The notes below the pieces were generated by a model. It was not told the origin of the DNA. It searched no databases and saw nothing but the letters and a program-made list of their open reading frames with translations. Below, in pieces: positions 59,721-64,000 of a stretch of 64,000 nucleotides of DNA. The stretch spans positions 62,001 to 126,000 of the forward strand of contig JAFUCL010000075.1 of the NCBI GenBank assembly GCA_017459725.1. The letters are read 5' to 3'. Made by a program: the position numbers and the translations under genes. Origin of the DNA: Solobacterium sp. (GTDB lineage Bacteria > Bacillota_I > Bacilli_A > Erysipelotrichales > Erysipelotrichaceae). Position 1 is the stretch's first letter. Each line of letters begins with the position of its first letter.

Positions 59721-60756
59721 ACATCGTGCAGTCTTTGAACAGATCCAGCTTGAGCAGCAGTTTCTTCATGCCCTCAACATCCAGTCTTGTCGTGTTGTGG
59801 CTGTCATATTCCTCTGCCTGCTCAAACAGATGATTGCCCTTGGAAATAAACTTATCGTAGTTCAGGTCACGGTTGTCTGCCGGGATTCTGAAGTAGTTGC
59901 CCATGTCGATGGCTCTGGCCATGTCTTCCTTGGTTACCAGCACTTCAAAGAGCTTTTCACCGTGGCGTGTGCCGATGTATGTGATCCTGGAGTCAGCCTT
60001 CTTGAGTTCAAGAACCGCTTTGGCAAGTGTCTCGATCGTAGCTGCCGGTGCCTTCTGAACAAACAGATCGCCCTGCTCGCCATGCTCAAACGCATACAGC
60101 ACCAGATCCACAGCATCCTCCAGTGTCATCATGAACCTGGTCATATCCGGATTCGTAATCGTAATCGGATTGCCTGCTTCAATCTGCTCGCAGAACAGCG
60201 GAATAACCGAACCGCGGCTGGCCATAACATTGCCGTAACGGGTCAGGCACAGCACCGGATCCCCTTCCTCCATCTGACGGCTTCTGGCAACAACGTTCTT
60301 CTCCATCAGCGCCTTGGTCATACCCATGGCATTGATCGGATACGCTGCCTTGTCCGTGGACAGGAAGATTGCTTTTTTAACATGGTGCTGCACACATGCA
60401 CTGATGACATTGTCGGAGCCCAGGATATTCGTCTTGACGGCCTCAACCGGATAGAACTCACAGGAGGGAACCTGTTTCAGGGCAGCTGCGTGGAACACAT
60501 AATCTGCTCCTTTAAACGCACCCTGGATGGAATTGAAGTCACGCACATCGCCGATATAGAACTTCAGCTTGCCGAATGCATCCGGAAATTCCTGCTGATA
60601 CAGATGGCGCATGTCATCCTGCTTCTTTTCATCTCTGGATACAATCCTGATCTCCCGGATATCCGTGTTCAGAAATCTTCTGCATACGGCATTGCCGAAA
60701 GAACCTGTTCCGCCGGTTATTACCAGCACTTTGTCTTTGAAAATCGAATCCGTCAT
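59719..60756 (-). CDS. capE: UDP-N-acetylglucosamine 4,6-dehydratase (5-inverting), CapE-like
   Basis: A 345-residue extended SDR. TGGTGSFGNA (14-23) binds NADP, and AAALKQVPSCE, STDK (133-136) and NAMGMTK (142-148) follow. The usual catalytic Tyr of YxxxK is Met144, the distinctive MxxxK feature of CapE/WbjB enzymes that start UDP-L-FucNAc synthesis. EKL and C-terminal HNTxxLDVE elements are also present. With the CapG-like epimerase at 32377 it covers steps one and three of that pathway. Start ATG 60756 follows AGGAG; a longer frame from 60810 overlaps the gtrA gene and lacks a site. Confidence 0.92.
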   Translation of the reverse strand: MTDSIFKDKVLVITGGTGSFGNAVCRRFLNTDIREIRIVSRDEKKQDDMRHLYQQEFPDAFGKLKFYIGDVRDFNSIQGAFKGADYVFHAAALKQVPSCEFYPVEAVKTNILGSDNVISACVQHHVKKAIFLSTDKAAYPINAMGMTKALMEKNVVARSRQMEEGDPVLCLTRYGNVMASRGSVIPLFCEQIEAGNPITITNPDMTRFMMTLEDAVDLVLYAFEHGEQGDLFVQKAPAATIETLAKAVLELKKADSRITYIGTRHGEKLFEVLVTKEDMARAIDMGNYFRIPADNRDLNYDKFISKGNHLFEQAEEYDSHNTTRLDVEGMKKLLLKLDLFKDCTM

Positions 60757-60769
60757 ATCTTTACTCCTA

Positions 60770-61192
60770 TCAGGCAGTTTTCTTTTTACCGCCGAACCTG
60801 CTGACAACAAATGTCATAACAAGATAATTGATCGGTATATAAATCGGCAGCGAGATCAGCTTTGCATACAGCTCGGGACCATGGAACACATTCACGACAA
60901 TGATGACAATCAGAGCGGAAATGCCAAGACCCGGCAGGTAGCTGAGCGGAAAGGTAAGCGCACTTTTCCAGCTGAGTTCCTGATGATATGTGAAGTGCAT
61001 GTTCAGAAAATAGGAAACGTAGATGCAGATGCCGTCCGCAAGCGCACTGGCAATACCCGGTGCGATATGCATTTTTACAAACACCATATACAGCGCCTGC
61101 GACAGAAATGTATTGAATCCGCCGATGATGCCGAAGGTGAGAAACTGTTTAGTGAAGAACTTTTCCTTGATCTTCTCCCATAAAGCTTTCAT
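60770..61192 (-). CDS. gtcA: GtrA/GtcA-family membrane protein
   Basis: A 140-residue protein with four hydrophobic helices and the family signature QFLTFGIIGGFNTFLSQALY (near 16-35), SYFLNMHFTYH (about 55-65) and PLSYLPGLG. GtrA/GtcA proteins flip undecaprenyl-phosphate-linked single sugars to the outer face for GT-C or YfhO-type enzymes. In this window it could serve the CsbB-like GT2 at 18389 and YfhO at 30044, or the neighbouring polytopic protein at 61232. AAGGCGG precedes the ATG. Confidence 0.93.
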   Translation of the reverse strand: MKALWEKIKEKFFTKQFLTFGIIGGFNTFLSQALYMVFVKMHIAPGIASALADGICIYVSYFLNMHFTYHQELSWKSALTFPLSYLPGLGISALIVIIVVNVFHGPELYAKLISLPIYIPINYLVMTFVVSRFGGKKKTA

Positions 61193-61231
61193 GAATATTC
61201 CGCCTTTTCAAACATTACAAGGATAGCACAA

Positions 61232-62641
61232 TCAGTTCAAAGTTTCGACCCGGATGGATTCTATTTCATAATACTCCGCAACCGCCACGTTCATCGGACT
61301 TTCGGGATTGGCCGAGAGTGTAAAGGCATTGATATGGTCAGGCGCTTTGGGAAGCGATGAAATCACCACGTTGAGACTCGAATCATCCGCCGTTCTGTAT
61401 ACAAGCGAAATATCCTCACGGTATTTGGCATATGCACCGCTGCGCAGACACCGGATATCCTCACTCTGCGGAAGCGTACGGAACATATCCCTGTTGAGCA
61501 CCACACTGACACCCAGCAGCACCGCAAACAGGATGTGTATACGCAGTCTGCTTCTGCGCAGGGCATAGCTGATCCAGGCTCCGGTGCACATGATGGCGTT
61601 GATAATGACAAGACACAGAATACTGTCAATGACAAAGTAGCACCTGTTCGGCACCACCGAATTGCCGTATCCCAGGGCCAGCGGATATACCGTTACGAAG
61701 CCGATGAATACGGAGATGATCGAAAGCATGCTCCAGCGGGCAAGCGCATCGCCATGCCGGATACGCAGCGCTGCGCCAAGTGTCAGACCAATCAGGAATA
61801 CGGTCTGGAAGACCGGTGAGTGAATCAGTGAGACCAGTTCGTTAACCACAATGACGTAGCTAGTCACAAAGGCACCGAAGGGACGGAAACCCTGGGCAAT
61901 CTGATCATGATGAATGAAATTGCCGGGTGCTGCCGCATTCAGCACTGCCCCGCCGATCATTACCGCCATGATCAGGGTGTTCCAGAGACTGAATTTACGG
62001 TTCTTGACCAGATAATAAACAGCTACCAGCATATACAGACACAATGCCGTGCCGGTCACAACCAGTGATCCCCCGGCTGCCAGGAATCCGAATACGAGTG
62101 CCAGAATCCTGTACAGTGTATCCAGCCTGCCGCGGTTGGAACGCAGATAGCAGCCCATGCCGAAGCACATGAATGACAGCGGCACCGAGTAACTCATCGC
62201 TGCTGAGAACCACGTATATACTTCCGGATATGCCCGGTAATTCAGAAACAGGAACAGCATACCGCCGGCCGCCACCGTACAGTATTCCCTTCTCTCTCTG
62301 CTCTGCACATGGAACACGGCATACATCAGCCAGTAAACGGAAAGAATAAACATGACCGAACAGCCGATCATGATGATGCGCAGCTTAGCAAAACCGCCGC
62401 TGATCAGCGGTGACAGCAGTCCTTCCAGGAACGTGGCCGTATAACTGCCCTGCCACTCTTTGTACATCATCACCATATAATTCCATGCACTGCCGGCATT
62501 TCTGATCTGTACGGCATGCCAAAAATCCTCAGCCGCAAAGACTGAATAGGAACTCGTCCACGCCGTGATCACCAGACAGAACAGGATATACACAGCTGAC
62601 AGCCAGGAGATTAATCGAAGTATAAAATTTTTCTTTTTCAC
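61232..62641 (-). CDS. Polytopic membrane protein, GT-C-like (DUF6056 type)
   Basis: 469 residues with about 11 hydrophobic segments. SVFAAEDFWHAVQ in the first outer loop, then WQGSYTATFLEGLLSP, YPEVYTWFSAAMSYSVPL and NAAAPGNFIHHD, are the same landmarks as in the proteins at 28442 and 33517. The start is GTG 62641, seven bases after AGGAG. Its position beside GtrA suggests it is the glycosyltransferase that uses the sugar flipped by GtrA. A role in decorating the polymer started by the neighbouring PGT is an inference. Confidence 0.8.
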   Translation of the reverse strand: MKKKNFILRLISWLSAVYILFCLVITAWTSSYSVFAAEDFWHAVQIRNAGSAWNYMVMMYKEWQGSYTATFLEGLLSPLISGGFAKLRIIMIGCSVMFILSVYWLMYAVFHVQSRERREYCTVAAGGMLFLFLNYRAYPEVYTWFSAAMSYSVPLSFMCFGMGCYLRSNRGRLDTLYRILALVFGFLAAGGSLVVTGTALCLYMLVAVYYLVKNRKFSLWNTLIMAVMIGGAVLNAAAPGNFIHHDQIAQGFRPFGAFVTSYVIVVNELVSLIHSPVFQTVFLIGLTLGAALRIRHGDALARWSMLSIISVFIGFVTVYPLALGYGNSVVPNRCYFVIDSILCLVIINAIMCTGAWISYALRRSRLRIHILFAVLLGVSVVLNRDMFRTLPQSEDIRCLRSGAYAKYREDISLVYRTADDSSLNVVISSLPKAPDHINAFTLSANPESPMNVAVAEYYEIESIRVETLN

Positions 62642-62654
62642 GGCTGCTCCTGTG

Positions 62655-63989
62655 TCACTTTCCCGGATCTTCTACACCCTCCGTGCTTTCCTTCATGAAC
62701 AGAATCTTGAAAGTCATGAACATGATGCGGACATCCAGGAACAGTGAAAAATTCTCAATATAGTACAGATCAAAGAGAAGCTTGTCTCTCAGCCTTGTAT
62801 TGTATTTGCCGTAAACCTGCGCATATCCCGTAAGACCTGCCTTTACCTTCAGACGGTAGTTGAACTCAGGTACTTCCTTCAGGATCTCTTCAACCAGTTC
62901 CGGTCTTTCCGGGCGCGGTCCCACCACGCTCATATCCCCTTTGAGGATATTGATGAGCTGCGGCAGTTCATCAATACGGCAGGAACGGATAAACTTACCC
63001 ACACCGGTGATACGGTCATCATTCTGGCTGGCCAGTCTTGCCTTGCCGTCCTTTTCCGCATCGACCCGCATGGATCTGAACTTGTAAATCTCAAAAGGTC
63101 TGCCGTACTGCGTCAGTCTGGTCTGCTTGTAGAGAACCGGACCGCCGTCGGTCAGCTTGATGGCAATTGCCGTAACCAGGCAGATCGGTGAAGCAATGAC
63201 CAGCAGCACCAGTGCAAAGAAGATATCAAACAGCCTCTTGACGATTTTGCTGAGCTGGCCCGGACCGAAGCCTGCCGCTTTCATGACCGGTGTATCCAGA
63301 AGATATACACTGCGCGCACTGTTGACGATGACATCATAGACATCCGGAATCAGATACACGGATTTGGTGGCATCATAGCACATGCGGATCAGAGCATCCT
63401 TGTCCTGCGGGGTAAGCCCGACCGCAAGTATGCACTCGTATTCCTTCATCTGCTCGGGAGACTGCACGAATTCGCTGAATGTCTCGCTGCGCTGTACGTC
63501 ATAGCGTGCCGACTGGTTCCGGATCAGACGCTCATATACGGACCTGTCTTCACGGTCATATACCAGAATCGTCTTCTTGGCCGGGAATATGCGGCGGAAC
63601 AGCATGCCGCCCAGAATCACCAGCACCGTAACGATTGCAAACTGCCCCAGGAAGGACAGGAAGAACGGCAGTACGGCCGGCAGCATCCGGTTGACAAACG
63701 TACCGATCATGTAGATCACAAGATTGGTAAAGAACAGCGCAATCAGCTGTGAAAAGAGAATATCCCCTGTTTTCGCAGCTCCCACCGAGAAACCCCCGTA
63801 CATGGAATTGAACACCGTCAGCGTTACTGCATAGACAGCTGCCAGCATATAGTTGCCAAGCCGGAAGAAGAAGATGGAATTGCGGAAATACTTAATCCAG
63901 ATGACATAGAAAAACACAGTAACGACCCCAATAATCATGAGGTTGATCAGGATCCGCACCGTGTTTTCAGTTCTTTCGTTTTTATTCAT
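62655..63989 (-). CDS. Initiating polyprenyl-phosphate sugar phosphotransferase (WbaP/CpsE type)
   Basis: 444 residues: four to five N-terminal membrane helices (about 10-135), a CoA-binding-like domain (about 140-250) and the C-terminal bacterial sugar transferase domain. The latter contains KRLFDIFFALVLLVIASPI, KFRSM, CRIDELPQLINILKGDMSVVGPRPERPELV and GLTGYAQVYGKYN, with the catalytic Asp-Glu pair in IDELPQ. It starts repeat-unit synthesis by moving a sugar-1-phosphate onto undecaprenyl phosphate. The ATG is 11 bases from the window edge, with no clear ribosome binding site in those 11 bases, so a start beyond the window cannot be ruled out. Confidence 0.94.
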   Translation of the reverse strand: MNKNERTENTVRILINLMIIGVVTVFFYVIWIKYFRNSIFFFRLGNYMLAAVYAVTLTVFNSMYGGFSVGAAKTGDILFSQLIALFFTNLVIYMIGTFVNRMLPAVLPFFLSFLGQFAIVTVLVILGGMLFRRIFPAKKTILVYDREDRSVYERLIRNQSARYDVQRSETFSEFVQSPEQMKEYECILAVGLTPQDKDALIRMCYDATKSVYLIPDVYDVIVNSARSVYLLDTPVMKAAGFGPGQLSKIVKRLFDIFFALVLLVIASPICLVTAIAIKLTDGGPVLYKQTRLTQYGRPFEIYKFRSMRVDAEKDGKARLASQNDDRITGVGKFIRSCRIDELPQLINILKGDMSVVGPRPERPELVEEILKEVPEFNYRLKVKAGLTGYAQVYGKYNTRLRDKLLFDLYYIENFSLFLDVRIMFMTFKILFMKESTEGVEDPGK

Positions 63990-64000
63990 ACCAGAATATT

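Noticed and set aside
1-64000. tRNA, rRNA, riboswitch, insertion sequence, integrase or attachment site
   Set aside because: All intergenic gaps are about 110 bases or shorter and are filled by promoters and terminators. No transposase or recombinase gene and no long direct or inverted repeats were seen by eye.

Overview
The window is almost entirely a surface-polysaccharide (cell-wall glycopolymer or capsule) biosynthesis region of a low-to-mid GC Gram-positive bacterium. Wall-type assignment rests on a LytR-CpsA-Psr (LCP) ligase, Dlt-like carrier/ligase/MBOAT genes, CsbB/YfhO/GtcA-type proteins and strong AGGAGG ribosome binding sites. A member of the Bacillota, plausibly an Erysipelotrichaceae relative, fits best, but that family-level guess is weak. 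There are 53 complete genes plus one gene fragment, very tightly packed. Many junctions are 1-4 base stop/start overlaps (ATGA, TAATG, TGATG). No intergenic gap exceeds about 110 bases, and I see no RNA gene, mobile element or CRISPR array.

Layout. 1-2410 (+): end of an unknown gene and a family 3 glycoside hydrolase. 2444-3703 (-): a lipoprotein and an orphan PduL-type phosphotransacylase. 3773-9859 (-): two flippases and three GT2 glycosyltransferases in two units. 9914-10831 (-): an AEC-family transporter. 10924-14907 (-): rmlA / SDR reductase / rmlB / UGM-like mutase, a set matching a dTDP-D-fucofuranose route rather than dTDP-L-rhamnose. 15015-19315 (-): CsbB-like GT2, an unknown membrane-anchored protein and an LCP ligase with an unusual extracellular tail. 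19366-24010 (-): GT2, GT4, an O-antigen-ligase/polymerase-like protein and another GT2. 24046-29968 (-): SGNH, MBOAT, HAD phosphatase, acyltransferase-3 and a polytopic protein. 30044-32320 (+): YfhO, the only plus-strand gene of the central region. 32377-37775 (-): CapG-like 2-epimerase, two large membrane proteins and a 74-residue Lys/Thr-rich protein. 37811-43591 (-): GT2, flippase, EpsG-like polymerase and two GT4s. 43687-54471 (-): the most interesting operon, with Nudix, PLP decarboxylase, carrier protein, adenylating ligase, DltD-like SGNH protein, MBOAT, hexapeptide acetyltransferase, two GT4s and a GT-C protein. 54501-58273 (-): flippase and two GT4-type enzymes. 58341-59579 (-): MFS transporter. 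59719-63989 (-): CapE-like dehydratase, GtrA/GtcA, a polytopic protein and the initiating phosphoglycosyltransferase.

How it fits together. The PGT at the right end would start a repeat unit on undecaprenyl phosphate. About fourteen GT2/GT4 enzymes extend it, four flippases export units, and EpsG-like and O-antigen-ligase-like proteins polymerise. The LCP protein would attach the product to the wall. Extracytoplasmic decoration is abundant: a CsbB/YfhO/GtcA-type three-part system, several GT-C-like proteins and two separate MBOAT+SGNH acyl-transfer modules. The second of these modules has its own ligase, carrier protein and a fold-III PLP decarboxylase, a combination that joins Dlt-like and butirosin BtrI/J/K-like logic. 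It could place a decarboxylated, carrier-bound amino-acyl group on a surface polymer. The number of flippases and enzymes suggests more than one polymer or a composite locus.

Regulation. Most promoters I can see are TGn-extended -10 boxes with no recognisable -35. Several genes begin 6-11 bases after the -10 without a ribosome binding site, which suggests leaderless mRNAs. Nine intrinsic terminators separate some of the units.
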